Shown in pieces: positions 8,719-17,254 of a DNA stretch of 64,000 nucleotides; position 1 is the stretch's first letter; each line of letters starts with the position of its first letter. The notes under the pieces were generated by a model. The model saw nothing but the letters and a program-made list of their open reading frames with translations. It had not been told where the DNA came from and did no database searches. The DNA comes from Akkermansiaceae bacterium (GTDB lineage Bacteria; Verrucomicrobiota; Verrucomicrobiia; Verrucomicrobiales; Akkermansiaceae). The position numbers were made by a program, and so were the translations under genes. The stretch covers positions 14,883 to 78,882 of the forward strand of contig JACKQB010000009.1 in the NCBI GenBank assembly GCA_024233115.1. Direction: 5' to 3'.

Positions 8719-8800
8719 ACATCTATGTAACTAAATATCTATTAGTTGTGTCCTTCTAATTGAGGTTATAACTTAAACGGAAAAATACTGCTGCTCTGAT
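8719..8800 (-). promoter_or_regulatory. A+T-rich promoter region with palindrome 8729-8747
   Basis: The leader of the eight-gene minus-strand operon is markedly A+T-rich. It carries the dyad AACTAA...TTAGTT (6-base arms at 8729-8734 and 8742-8747), 11-29 bases upstream of the first start codon. The position fits an autoregulatory operator or a structure near the ribosome-binding site. No confident -35/-10 pair could be fixed. Confidence 0.35.
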
Positions 8801-8954
8801 AGATAGATTCAGGAACGAAGTCAATATCCTTTCATTTGGGCATTTTTATTTAACACGCATAATAGCTCAGGGTGACTGCCGGGCACATATTCGGATCCAT
8901 CTTTCAAATTCATTAAAACGGCATGAAGGAAAAAGAGCCGAAGCCACACTCGCC

Positions 8955-9770
8955 TCAGAGGAACTTGCGGATGGTTTCCTGGAACTTGTTGTAAAGGAAT
9001 CCAAGCGCCAGCAGCACCAGGCCCAGGGTGATGAAACTGAGGATACGACCGAGCGTTTCCAGCCGCATCACATCGATGCATACGACGTGCAACACCGCGG
9101 CGGCAAGCCACCACATGCCGATCAGGCGGTAGGGGCGGCAGCGGATGGCGAGCCCGGCACAGAAGAGCAGCGAGGCTAACAACGCCCAGCAGATCGCCAG
9201 CCCGGCACCGTCGAAGGCCTCCAGCACATGCACGGAGGAGGCGAAGACCAGCGTGACCAGCCCCGTGAGCAGGAGTATGACACGGCACGGCTTCCACGCG
9301 TCGTCGTGTTTCGTTTCACGCCAGAGCATCGCGTGCATGACGAGGACGGCGAGAATCGGCAGGTAGCGAAGCCAGTCGTCCACGGTATGAATCATGACGG
9401 CACTCAGGGCAGCGAGCATGAGGGGAAACACGGCACCCGCCATCATCATGCCCGTCTCGCGGCGGCGGGTCGCCCAGGCCGCCATCAGCAGCCCGAGCGC
9501 GGTCAGGGTGAGGTCCGGGCGGTCGAACTCCTGGAAGGCGTGCGTCGCCACGGCGAGGGTGATGCCGAAGGCCAGCAGCCCCTTGAACACGCTGCCGCCC
9601 AACAAGCCCCATCCCCGGTCCACCAGCGCCAGATGCGCGGCCAGCAGCAGCGCCGGCGCCCATCCGGCGAGCGGGTGGCCATTTCCCAACTCCACCAACG
9701 TGACCAGAGCCGACAGGTGGAACACCAGTGCCGGACCACCGATGCTGCGGCGCATGAAACACTGCGCCAT
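8955..9770 (-). CDS. membrane protein, C-terminal DUF2339-like fragment
   Basis: 271 residues with about eight hydrophobic segments. The end, RLETLGRILSFITLGLVLLALGFLY followed by a lysine-rich tail, is the ending typical of DUF2339 membrane proteins (R-I-L-S-F-I-x-L-G). DUF2339 proteins are usually two to three times longer, so this looks like the C-terminal part only. Upstream of the ATG the same frame stays open for 18 codons and then meets a TAA, so the missing part is not simply a wrong start. It may be a shortened gene or a remnant. It is unrelated in orientation or spacing to the operon at 1-8718, from which it is separated by about 230 A+T-rich bases. Confidence 0.55.
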   Translation of the reverse strand: MAQCFMRRSIGGPALVFHLSALVTLVELGNGHPLAGWAPALLLAAHLALVDRGWGLLGGSVFKGLLAFGITLAVATHAFQEFDRPDLTLTALGLLMAAWATRRRETGMMMAGAVFPLMLAALSAVMIHTVDDWLRYLPILAVLVMHAMLWRETKHDDAWKPCRVILLLTGLVTLVFASSVHVLEAFDGAGLAICWALLASLLFCAGLAIRCRPYRLIGMWWLAAAVLHVVCIDVMRLETLGRILSFITLGLVLLALGFLYNKFQETIRKFL

Positions 9771-10543
9771 CCCGCAAAATGCAAAATTGGTCAGGCAGAG
9801 AAAAGATGCATTGAGATCATGTTAGGAGAGGTTCCAGTCCGTGGATTGTGGATTGGATGGTTGTTAGGTATGTATGTTAGTCTCCCAAATATCAACCTTT
9901 CAAATGCTAGCCGCTGACGCGGGAGGCTGTCCAACTGCCGCCGCGCCCCCTCCTTCGCTGAAGCTACGGGAGGACACGGCGGCATCCACCAGCGGACTGG
10001 CACGTGTCGTGCTTGGCTGACATCGCACAACATCTGTAATGGCGGCAGTGCTTGATCCTGCGGGAGCCATTCCGTGGGACTGCCCCATCCCGCAGCGCAC
10101 CAGGCACGGTTCCGGCAGATCGTGCCTCACCGCCTTCACCATGCCTTCCGCCGTACCATTACAGCGAGTTGTGCGAAGTAAGCCGCACGCCTTGTGCCGG
10201 TCCGGCAGGTTGGCTCCTTGCGGCGCAGTTTTATGAAAGCTCCGCGCCTCGCTCACGTTGTCCGCCACCCCCTCCCGCCCTCGGTCTGCCCCGCAGTCAA
10301 AAAGATAACATAGGGATAGGTCTGGCGGTTCGATAGTCGAATCGCCATGCTTCAAGTGCTCGAAATGAAGAGCTTGAACCAACAAAACCTAACCACCATG
10401 TCAAAAAACAAATTTACCTAAAATGGAAGTAAGGAAGGCAATGTTGGCAAAAAGGGAGCAATGGGGGGGCCTTGCACCCTACATGGTTTTCGGATTCCCT
10501 TTCCCCTTGAGTTTTAAGGCTGTTTGGTTAAGCTCTCCGAACT
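9771..10543. other. gene-free stretch, G+C-rich centre, two hairpins at its right end
   Basis: No convincing gene in about 770 bases. The open frames here lack codon structure. The centre (about 9905-10300) is strongly G+C-rich and differs in texture from the flanks. Near the right end are two adjacent hairpins: 10324-10346 (10-base arms around TAG, one G-T pair) and about 10350-10379 (TTCAAG-CTC against GAG-CTTGAA). Next to the truncated membrane gene this could be the scar of a lost gene or of an inserted element. Confidence 0.4.
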
Positions 10544-11281
10544 ATGAAAGCTCTTTTAGCCGCCGTTTTGGTATTTTCTCCGGCGATTCTGCTCCGTGCC
10601 CAGGAGGGTCAGGACAGCAAGCCGATCTGGAAACCCGAGGTGGGTGATTTTTGGACGTATCAGGTCGTGGTTGAAGTCCAGGAAGGAACGACGCTTCCGA
10701 CTGGTGTGGATGGGCAGAAGATCGAGAAACTTGATGGCAAGGTGCGGGCGAGCTACATGCAGACCAGCGTATACCGGGGGCTCAAGAGCATGAAGGAAGG
10801 TGGCCCCGAGGTGCATGCTTTTTATGTTTCCAATGGTGACCAGTTAGAGGAAATCGAATACATGTATATCAGGCACGACGCTGTGGAAGCGGCGGGATCC
10901 AAGCAGGAAGGCAAGGCACCCAAGGAACTCATGCCGCTGAGCAAAGCGATCCCGCTGGTGCGCTCCGAGTGGAAAGGGGGCGAGGCCTTTCCGTTTATGA
11001 TGGATACCGTGGTGGGGGAACAGAAGATACGCCTGGTTCGGAAATTCAAGGTGCTCGGTTGGGAGACTCTCGAAACCGATGCGGGCAAATTCAAGGCCCT
11101 GCATGTGCAGGTCACAGGCTTGAACGGCCCGATGGAGATTAAACGTAGCTACTGGTTCACCCCCGGCACCGGGTTTATCAAGGAGGTGAAAAAATACTAC
11201 CTGGGCGATAAAACCGTATTCACCCAGACGCGTGTGTTAGAAAAAACGGGTAAGGCCCAAGCTAAGCCAGAAAAGGAATAG
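10544..11281 (+). CDS. exported hypothetical protein, DUF3108-like
   Basis: 245 residues with a clear signal peptide (MKALLAAVLVFSPAILLRAQ). The mature part is beta-rich: GDFWTYQVVVEVQEG near residue 35 and, toward the C-terminus, ETDAGKFKALHVQV followed by RSYWFTPGTGFIKEVKKYY. The pattern of a value derived from a quantity, then a sentence-like strand with a Tyr-Trp-(F/D)-x-P-G turn, is seen in DUF3108 and related periplasmic lipoprotein-like barrels. The tail is Lys/Glu-rich (KAQAKPEKE). It stands alone and converges on the GH25-like gene. The role is unknown; cell-envelope location is the only safe statement. Confidence 0.75.
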   Translation: MKALLAAVLVFSPAILLRAQEGQDSKPIWKPEVGDFWTYQVVVEVQEGTTLPTGVDGQKIEKLDGKVRASYMQTSVYRGLKSMKEGGPEVHAFYVSNGDQLEEIEYMYIRHDAVEAAGSKQEGKAPKELMPLSKAIPLVRSEWKGGEAFPFMMDTVVGEQKIRLVRKFKVLGWETLETDAGKFKALHVQVTGLNGPMEIKRSYWFTPGTGFIKEVKKYYLGDKTVFTQTRVLEKTGKAQAKPEKE

Positions 11282-11372
11282 CGGCGGCGAGTAGAGCTCC
11301 ACGGGCATTTCTTTTTCGCGTCATTGACGTATTCCGCGGTTTGAAAAACGAGCTTCTTTGCTGCTGACTTAA

Positions 11373-12215
11373 CTACCAATTCCAGGCCTGTTTTTTCCAG
11401 AAGGCATGGAGTTCTTCAGTGCTGCCGTTAAAACCGTTGCGCTCAACAGGCCGGTCGAGGTTGCCAAAGTACTTGGGGGTGCGCCATGAACCTCCGCGGT
11501 AGTTGTAGGGGCGGGATGTACCGTTGCTCCACCAGACACCGCCGTATTGCCACATACACCAGTCCGACCAGACACCGGATGCCTTGGCGAGTTTGTAGGG
11601 GGTTTCCAGGCCTTTGTTTGTATTTGAGTACAGGGCAAGCCAGTAAGGGCAGCGACGTAACACGGCTTTCTGCGAGCTGGTGGCGTTTTGCAATGTCCTG
11701 CGGATCGTTGAGCTGTTCTCGAGATAGACGACGGGATACCTGCCTGTCAGCTGTTTGATTCTTGAGACAAAAGCGACGATGTTGGCCGCGCTGCAATCGG
11801 TGGCGATGTCGGTGACTAACAGTATCTGGTTGGCGCGGATGCCCCGGCTGGATTTGATCTCGCGCAAGCGGTTGATAAAGCGCTCAGCGTGATAGTTGGG
11901 CGCAGAATCTTTGAGTAGATGGTAGTAGGAGCCGAGTAGCAGGCCTTGGCGATCGGCCCCAGCCAGGAAATCGGCGCATTTGGTATCGAGTTCAGGCCCC
12001 TTGGCGCAGCGGGCGATGAGACCGTGGGCCCCGTTGGCTTTTAAGGCCGACTGGTCGGATGGGGAATAGGACCTACCGGCCCGTTGTTTTTCCTTGGGAT
12101 CATAATGGGAGACATTGATGATCTTGGGTGATTTTGCATAGCTGACCTTTCCATACTGTGCGCATGAGGAGAATAATAGGGTGGCTAACAGCGGGAGGAA
12201 ATATCGGTATCGCAT
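11373..12215 (-). CDS. GH25-like lipoprotein (lysozyme fold)
   Basis: 280 residues with a lipoprotein signal (LLATLLFSSC, lipobox Cys at about residue 18). The domain follows glycoside hydrolase family 25 muramidases: INVSHYDP at the first strand, then a segment ending GSYYHLL, a central DIATD, VVYLEN, and the closing pair MWQYGG and DRPVERNGFNGS. GH25 enzymes cleave the MurNAc-GlcNAc bond. Two departures are visible: the first strand has Asn where GH25 usually has Asp (D-V-S), and the central D-x-E appears as D-I-A, so the usual catalytic Glu seems absent. It may be inactive or use another acid. It faces the cell wall from a membrane anchor. Confidence 0.78.
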   Translation of the reverse strand: MRYRYFLPLLATLLFSSCAQYGKVSYAKSPKIINVSHYDPKEKQRAGRSYSPSDQSALKANGAHGLIARCAKGPELDTKCADFLAGADRQGLLLGSYYHLLKDSAPNYHAERFINRLREIKSSRGIRANQILLVTDIATDCSAANIVAFVSRIKQLTGRYPVVYLENSSTIRRTLQNATSSQKAVLRRCPYWLALYSNTNKGLETPYKLAKASGVWSDWCMWQYGGVWWSNGTSRPYNYRGGSWRTPKYFGNLDRPVERNGFNGSTEELHAFWKKQAWNW

Positions 12216-12365
12216 TACCCGGTCAGTTTAACAGGTGTCAAAGGGGGAGAGAAGCGCATTTTTCATGGGGGCGGACTTGCAAACCGCATCAGTTTATCGT
12301 GCAAAGAATCAAGACCTGCATGATGCTCGACAGGAAGCCGTGGGCTACAAGTCGCCACTCCATGT

Positions 12366-13715
12366 TTAACCTTTGAACTGGCCACGCCAGTAATCGAGGC
12401 GTTCCTTGATGCGTTTTTCCAAGCCGTTTTCCGTGGGGGTGTAGTAAGTCCTGCCTTCGGGAAGGTAGGCCTGCGGCACGTAGTTGCCCTTGTAGTCGTG
12501 GGAGTAGTGATACTCCAGGGCTTGGTCGCTGGTGCCGGATTCCTTGGCCAGCATTTTGCGGGTTTTGGTGCGCAGATGTTCAGGCACCGCAAGCGTCCGA
12601 CCTTCCTTGACGTCGTGCATGGCTTCACCGAGCGCGGCGTAGGCGCTGTTGGATTTGGGGGCGGTGGCGAGGTAAACGGTGGCGTGGGCGAGCGGGATAC
12701 GGCCTTCCGGCATACCGATGAATTCAAAGGCCTGCTGCGCATCCATTGCGACGCGTAGCGCATTGGAGTCGGCGAGGCCGATATCTTCGCTGGCGGAGAT
12801 AACGAGGCGGCGCGCAATAAACCGCGGGTCCTCACCAGCGGTGAGCATCTTGGCCAGCCAGTAAAGTGCCGCATCGGGGTCGGAGCCACGGATGGATTTG
12901 ATAAAGGCGGAGATGGTGTCGTAATGCGCATCGCCATCGGCATCGTAGACGATGGCTTTTTGCTGGATGGATTCCTCTGCCACGGCCAGGGTGATGTGGA
13001 TGCTTCCGCCATCGGTTTCTGGCGTTGTCAGGGCGGCAAGTTCAAGAGCTGTTAGTGCGCGGCGGGCATCGCCATCGCTTTTGTCGGCAATGTGGGCTAA
13101 AGCGTCATCATCCACCATCACATCCACGGCTCCCAAACCGCGTTCCTTGTCATGGAGCGCGCATTGCATCAGCTCTATCAGGTCAGCCGACGGGACCGGT
13201 TCGAGTTGGAAGATCTGTGAGCGCGACACCAGGGGAGAGTTGACGTAAAAGTAAGGGTTGTGGGTGGTGGCTCCGATAAACCGGACCGTGCCACGCTCGA
13301 CGTGAGGGAGAAGCACGTCCTGCTGGGCTTTGTTGAAACGGTGGATCTCGTCGATAAACAGGATCGTGGTCTGGTCGCGGAGCTGCCGCCATTTTTGGGC
13401 CTGCACGATTTTGTCCCGGATTTCCGCGACATTGGATTCAACTCCATTGAGCATTTCAAAACGACTGTCCGTGCTATTGGCGATCACCGTGGCCAGGGTC
13501 GTTTTTCCCGTGCCAGGAGGGCCGTAGAAAATGAGGGACGAAAACCGGTCGGCTTCAATGGCCCGGCGCAGCAGCGTTCCCTCACCGAGGATATGTTTCT
13601 GCCCCGCCACTTCGGAAAGCGTGCGAGGTCGCATCCTTGCCGCCAGCGGGGCATCATGGGCGGGCGCGGCAGGGGCCGTGGCAGGAGGTAGGGATTCTGG
13701 AAAAAGGGAGTCCAT
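12366..13715 (-). CDS. rarA: replication-associated recombination protein A (RarA/MgsA, AAA+ ATPase)
   Basis: 449 residues, normal for the family. Walker A is FYGPPGTGKTTLA near residue 65, Walker B is ILFIDEIHRFNKAQQD near 120, and sensor-1 is FIGATTHNP. The C-terminal half contains the tetramerisation region with EDIGLADSNAL and the RarA-typical PKSNSAYAALGEAM. RarA acts at stalled replication forks together with SSB and recombination proteins. The start at 13715 gives the expected short N-terminal tail before the PRTLSEVAGQKH motif. Monocistronic, minus strand. No odd features. Confidence 0.95.
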   Translation of the reverse strand: MDSLFPESLPPATAPAAPAHDAPLAARMRPRTLSEVAGQKHILGEGTLLRRAIEADRFSSLIFYGPPGTGKTTLATVIANSTDSRFEMLNGVESNVAEIRDKIVQAQKWRQLRDQTTILFIDEIHRFNKAQQDVLLPHVERGTVRFIGATTHNPYFYVNSPLVSRSQIFQLEPVPSADLIELMQCALHDKERGLGAVDVMVDDDALAHIADKSDGDARRALTALELAALTTPETDGGSIHITLAVAEESIQQKAIVYDADGDAHYDTISAFIKSIRGSDPDAALYWLAKMLTAGEDPRFIARRLVISASEDIGLADSNALRVAMDAQQAFEFIGMPEGRIPLAHATVYLATAPKSNSAYAALGEAMHDVKEGRTLAVPEHLRTKTRKMLAKESGTSDQALEYHYSHDYKGNYVPQAYLPEGRTYYTPTENGLEKRIKERLDYWRGQFKG

Positions 13716-14062
13716 CGCGATGGGCGTAGTTTAGACCAAGCAGAGCGGTAAGGCATACTAAAAATCCGACCGTGTTGACAATAGTACAAAAAGGCACGGT
13801 TCACTGGTCATCATCGCAGACCTCGGCCACGGCAGCTTCACAAGGTTGGAGTGATTTATCCAATGGGGACCTGATATGTTTATCGTGGTGCAAAACGCAA
13901 TGTTGTGGATGCAATTTGGGAGTGCTGAGGCTTGGCTCCGCTTTCTCCTGAATCGGCTTGCCGTTCCCTGCCACAAAGCGGTGGCAAACCACGCGCACTC
14001 CAGAGAAAGCCATGGTAAGTCCAGGGGATCGGGTTTACGGTTGATGGGCGCGGTCGCAGCCC
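13716..14062. other. intergenic, carries a palindromic element
   Basis: About 350 bases between rarA and the RND pump gene with no plausible gene. The first 40 bases should hold the rarA promoter. The remainder contains the imperfect inverted repeat described separately at 13919-14001. Confidence 0.6.
13919..14001. repeat. imperfect inverted repeat, REP-like
   Basis: The left arm 13919-13944 and the right arm 13975-14001 are near reverse complements: each begins GGAGTGC and ends near CCGCTTT when read toward the loop. The loop is about 30 bases. The GGAGTGC...CCGCTTT arrangement resembles palindromic intergenic repeats that are abundant in verrucomicrobial genomes; that resemblance is from memory and unverified. 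Confidence 0.5.
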
Positions 14063-17000
14063 TTACTCTTTCCGGAATGGTTTCGCATACCACCCCCAGG
14101 CTTTTGCCATGAGGTTCTTGAAATCCTCAGTGGCCAGATAGGCGCAGGGAATGAGAAACAGGGTGATCACGGTGGCAAAAAGAATACCAAACGCCAGCGA
14201 CACAGCCATCGGGATCAGGAACTGGGCCTGGATTGAACGCTCAAATATCAGCGGCATGAGTCCGGCGAATGTCGTGATGGATGTCAGCATGATGGGGCGG
14301 AATCTTGCCGAACCGGAATGGATCACGGCATCATAGGCATTTAGACCTTCCTGTCGCCTGCGGTTGGTGAAATCCACCATCACCAGGGAGTCGTTGACGA
14401 CCACACCAGCCAGGGCCAGCATGCCAAACAAGCTGAGGTAGGAGGGGGTCAATCCTAACAACAGGTGTCCGGCGATCGCCCCGACGGCACCAAACGGGAT
14501 AGCCAGCATCACAAAGAAGGGTTGCAGCATGGAGCGGAACGGAATGGCAAGAAGGGCGTAAAGCGTGAACAGCATGAGGCCGGCAGAGAACCAGAAGCGT
14601 TTTTTGTTTTCCGCGTCTTCTGCCAGCATGCCATCAAAACGCCATGTCACACCGGGCAACGCCGCTGTCATCTCATTGAGCTTTGGCTCGATTTTCTGCC
14701 CGATCAGGCCGATATTGGTGCTGGAATTCTGAGGCACGGCGGAAACGGTGAGCACACGGGCACCGTCTTTGCGTCGAATCGAAGGTGGTGAAAACCCACG
14801 GCTGATCTCCGCGACAGCATCCAGGTTGATGAGAGCGCCATTGGGTAGGCTGACCTGCAAGTCATCGAGAGTGTGCAAGGACTCGCGCTGCTCTTCCGGG
14901 AGCCGGACCATGACCCGGATGTTGTCTTCACCGCGTTGGATGCGTTGGGCTTCCTCCCCGAAAAACGCGGTGCGGACCTGGCGTGCCAGGTCGTCCTGGG
15001 TGAGTCCAAGGTCCCTGCCATACGGCCTCAGTTTGATTTGAAATTCATTTTGGGGGCTTTCGATGTTGGTCGATGCACTGCGGACCCCCTCGATGGCAAG
15101 CAATGCCTCCCGGACCTGGTGGGCCGCCGGGATCATGGTTTCGTCATCATTTCCGCGGAGTTCGATTTCGACATCATCACGCTCACGCATATAACCGCCG
15201 CCGGAGCGTTCCGTGCGGATGGTAAATGACCGGGCCCCTTGGATCTCACCCACCGCCTCGCGCCAGGCATCGGCGATTTCGGAGTTTTTGGGGCCGGCTA
15301 GTTTTCTTTTGCCGGGAGGCACGATTTCCACCAGGACAAAACCTCTCCGGTCATCGTTATGCCCCCAGCTGGGCCAGCCACCAGTGGATGCCAACACATT
15401 ACCAATCAAGGAGGGACCGCCTTCACCATCGGTGAATTTCTCGCGGAGACCATAGGCCGCCTCGGTGATTTCCTGGATACGCTGCTCGGTTTGCTCGAAG
15501 GTGGTGCCGTCTTCCATACCGAGTTGCGCGAAGATATAATAGCGGTCGACCGTTGGTATCGATTGGAATCCCATCACACCACTTTGCCAAAATCCAAAGC
15601 TGGCCATGCCCAGGGCCAGGAACAGGGCCAGTGTGATGTAGCGCCACCGCACAGAAAGGTCGAGTAGCGGCTGGTAGACCCGGTCGACAAAGCGTTCAAG
15701 CCATCGGCTGACAGCCTGTTGGATGCGGGTCACCAAACCCTTCGCCTCGCGGTTCACCTTCATGTGTTTGAGGTGGGATGGCAGTACGAGTTTCGATTCG
15801 ATGAGGGAGAAAATAAGGACGGGGATAACCACGTAGGGGATTTGTTTTGCCAGGGTTCCCATCCAGCCCGTCTGAAAGGCCAACGGGATGAAGGCGACCA
15901 CGGTGGTCAGGACACCGAAGGTTACGGGCACCGCGATTTCCTTGGCTCCTATCGTGGTGGCATCCATCGGACTCATCCCGCTCTTGAGTTTTGAGAAAAT
16001 GTGTTCACCGGTCACGATGGCGTCATCGACGACGATACCGAGCACGATGATGAATCCGAAAACGCTCATGATGTTGGCCGTGATGCCGAGCTGGGGCATC
16101 AGCATGAGAGCACCTGCGAAGCTGACCGGAATACCCAGCACCACCCAGAACGCGAGGGACAGGCGCAGGAAAACACCGAGGAGTAAAAAGACAAGGATAC
16201 TGCCTTGGAGCAGGTTCCAGAACAGGGTGGAGATCCGGCCGCGCAGGCTTACCGAGTCGTCATCCCATGTTGCCAGCTTGACCCCTTCCGGGAAATTGTT
16301 TTTTGCGTTGGCGACGTAGGCATGGACTTGGTCGGAGATCTTCAAGGCGCTCTCATCACTCTGGCGCTTGACCTGCACAAGGGTGCAAAGCTCACCGTTG
16401 AAGCGGGTGACTTTGCGTTGATCATCAAAACTATCCTTGACTTCGGCGATGTCGCCCAGTCGGATTTCAGCGCCATTGGCCCGACTGATGATGATGTTTT
16501 CAAACTGTTCCCGCTCGAGAGCCTGGTTGGATGAGCGCAGCAGCACCCTGACCGAATCGTCGCTGATGGTGCCGGCGGAAAGGTCCATGGAATTCTGGCG
16601 TATCGCCCGGGCCACCTGGTTGAGGGTGATATCGTAGTCGCGCAGGATTTCCTTGTGGATCTCAATCCCGATTTCCTGTTTTCTTGCGCTGATGATATCC
16701 ACGTTGGAAATCCCCGGGAGTGCCGCCATTTCGTCACGGGCCTGTCGGGCGGCTTCTAACAAATCCTTTTCGGTCATGTTCCCTGAGACCACAACGGAGA
16801 TCACCTCCATCCAGTTGGCGGTGTCGGGAATTTGCACACGGGGTGGCTCCGCCTCGGAGGGGAAGGTGTCGATCGATCCGATACGCGACTCGATTTCCGT
16901 ACGGAGTTTGTCCATATCCACGCCGTCCTTGACGTGGATGCGGAAGTTGGCCCGGTTGCGTGCGGCCTCGGCGGTGATGGATTTGATTTCCGAGAGCCCC

Positions 17001-17212
17001 TTCAGGACATTCTCCACGGGGATGACGATTTTTTGTTCCACTTCGCGCGGGGCACCGCCACGCAGCGGGATATCCACCATGATGAATGACATCCGGAACG
17101 ACGGGGTGACTTCAGTGGGGATCTTGAAAAACACCGCGTAGGCGCCAGCCAGCAGAACCGCCACCATCAGGAAATTGGCGGCGTAATCGTTGCGTGCGAA
17201 CCAGCGGATCAT
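14063..17212 (-). CDS. RND-family efflux transporter, AcrB/MdtB-like inner-membrane pump
   Basis: 1049 residues, full length for the hydrophobe/amphiphile efflux family. The N-terminus (MIRWFARNDYAANFLMVAVL) forms TM1; two large periplasmic loops alternate with TM bundles. The relay helix TM4 shows GIVVDDAIVTGEHI with the paired aspartates that carry protons. The loop sequence SFIMVDIPLRGGAP, where AcrB has a V-x-V-x-A-x-Y-P-G-A-x region, suggests the more divergent subfamily common outside Proteobacteria. It is the third gene of a minus-strand operon outer-membrane factor, adaptor, pump. The substrate cannot be predicted. Confidence 0.93.
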   Translation of the reverse strand: MIRWFARNDYAANFLMVAVLLAGAYAVFFKIPTEVTPSFRMSFIMVDIPLRGGAPREVEQKIVIPVENVLKGLSEIKSITAEAARNRANFRIHVKDGVDMDKLRTEIESRIGSIDTFPSEAEPPRVQIPDTANWMEVISVVVSGNMTEKDLLEAARQARDEMAALPGISNVDIISARKQEIGIEIHKEILRDYDITLNQVARAIRQNSMDLSAGTISDDSVRVLLRSSNQALEREQFENIIISRANGAEIRLGDIAEVKDSFDDQRKVTRFNGELCTLVQVKRQSDESALKISDQVHAYVANAKNNFPEGVKLATWDDDSVSLRGRISTLFWNLLQGSILVFLLLGVFLRLSLAFWVVLGIPVSFAGALMLMPQLGITANIMSVFGFIIVLGIVVDDAIVTGEHIFSKLKSGMSPMDATTIGAKEIAVPVTFGVLTTVVAFIPLAFQTGWMGTLAKQIPYVVIPVLIFSLIESKLVLPSHLKHMKVNREAKGLVTRIQQAVSRWLERFVDRVYQPLLDLSVRWRYITLALFLALGMASFGFWQSGVMGFQSIPTVDRYYIFAQLGMEDGTTFEQTEQRIQEITEAAYGLREKFTDGEGGPSLIGNVLASTGGWPSWGHNDDRRGFVLVEIVPPGKRKLAGPKNSEIADAWREAVGEIQGARSFTIRTERSGGGYMRERDDVEIELRGNDDETMIPAAHQVREALLAIEGVRSASTNIESPQNEFQIKLRPYGRDLGLTQDDLARQVRTAFFGEEAQRIQRGEDNIRVMVRLPEEQRESLHTLDDLQVSLPNGALINLDAVAEISRGFSPPSIRRKDGARVLTVSAVPQNSSTNIGLIGQKIEPKLNEMTAALPGVTWRFDGMLAEDAENKKRFWFSAGLMLFTLYALLAIPFRSMLQPFFVMLAIPFGAVGAIAGHLLLGLTPSYLSLFGMLALAGVVVNDSLVMVDFTNRRRQEGLNAYDAVIHSGSARFRPIMLTSITTFAGLMPLIFERSIQAQFLIPMAVSLAFGILFATVITLFLIPCAYLATEDFKNLMAKAWGWYAKPFRKE

Positions 17213-17228
17213 GGGGGGGCGGGTGACA

Positions 17229-17254
17229 GGAGTCGGGAGTCGGGAGTCGGGAGG
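17229..17254. repeat. heptanucleotide tandem repeat (GGGAGTC)n
   Basis: About 3.7 copies of a 7-base unit lie in the 42-base gap between the adaptor and pump genes of the RND operon. This resembles the short tandemly repeated heptamers known from cyanobacterial genomes. Confidence 0.85.

Noticed and set aside
9228..9917. 229-residue plus-strand frame
   Set aside because: Antisense to a protein with clear transmembrane pattern; sequence is His/Gln/Arg-rich noise.
10324..10346. tRNA T-arm-like sequence GGTTCGA
   Set aside because: No acceptor, D or anticodon arms could be folded around it; it is a simple hairpin.
9900..10385. 161-residue minus-strand frame in the gene-free stretch
   Set aside because: Random-looking composition, no start signal and no motif.
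9862..10392. Possible integron attC-like pair GTTAGGT...ACCTAAC
   Set aside because: The two words are about 530 bases apart and in the wrong order for an attC site, and the hexamer is common across the window.
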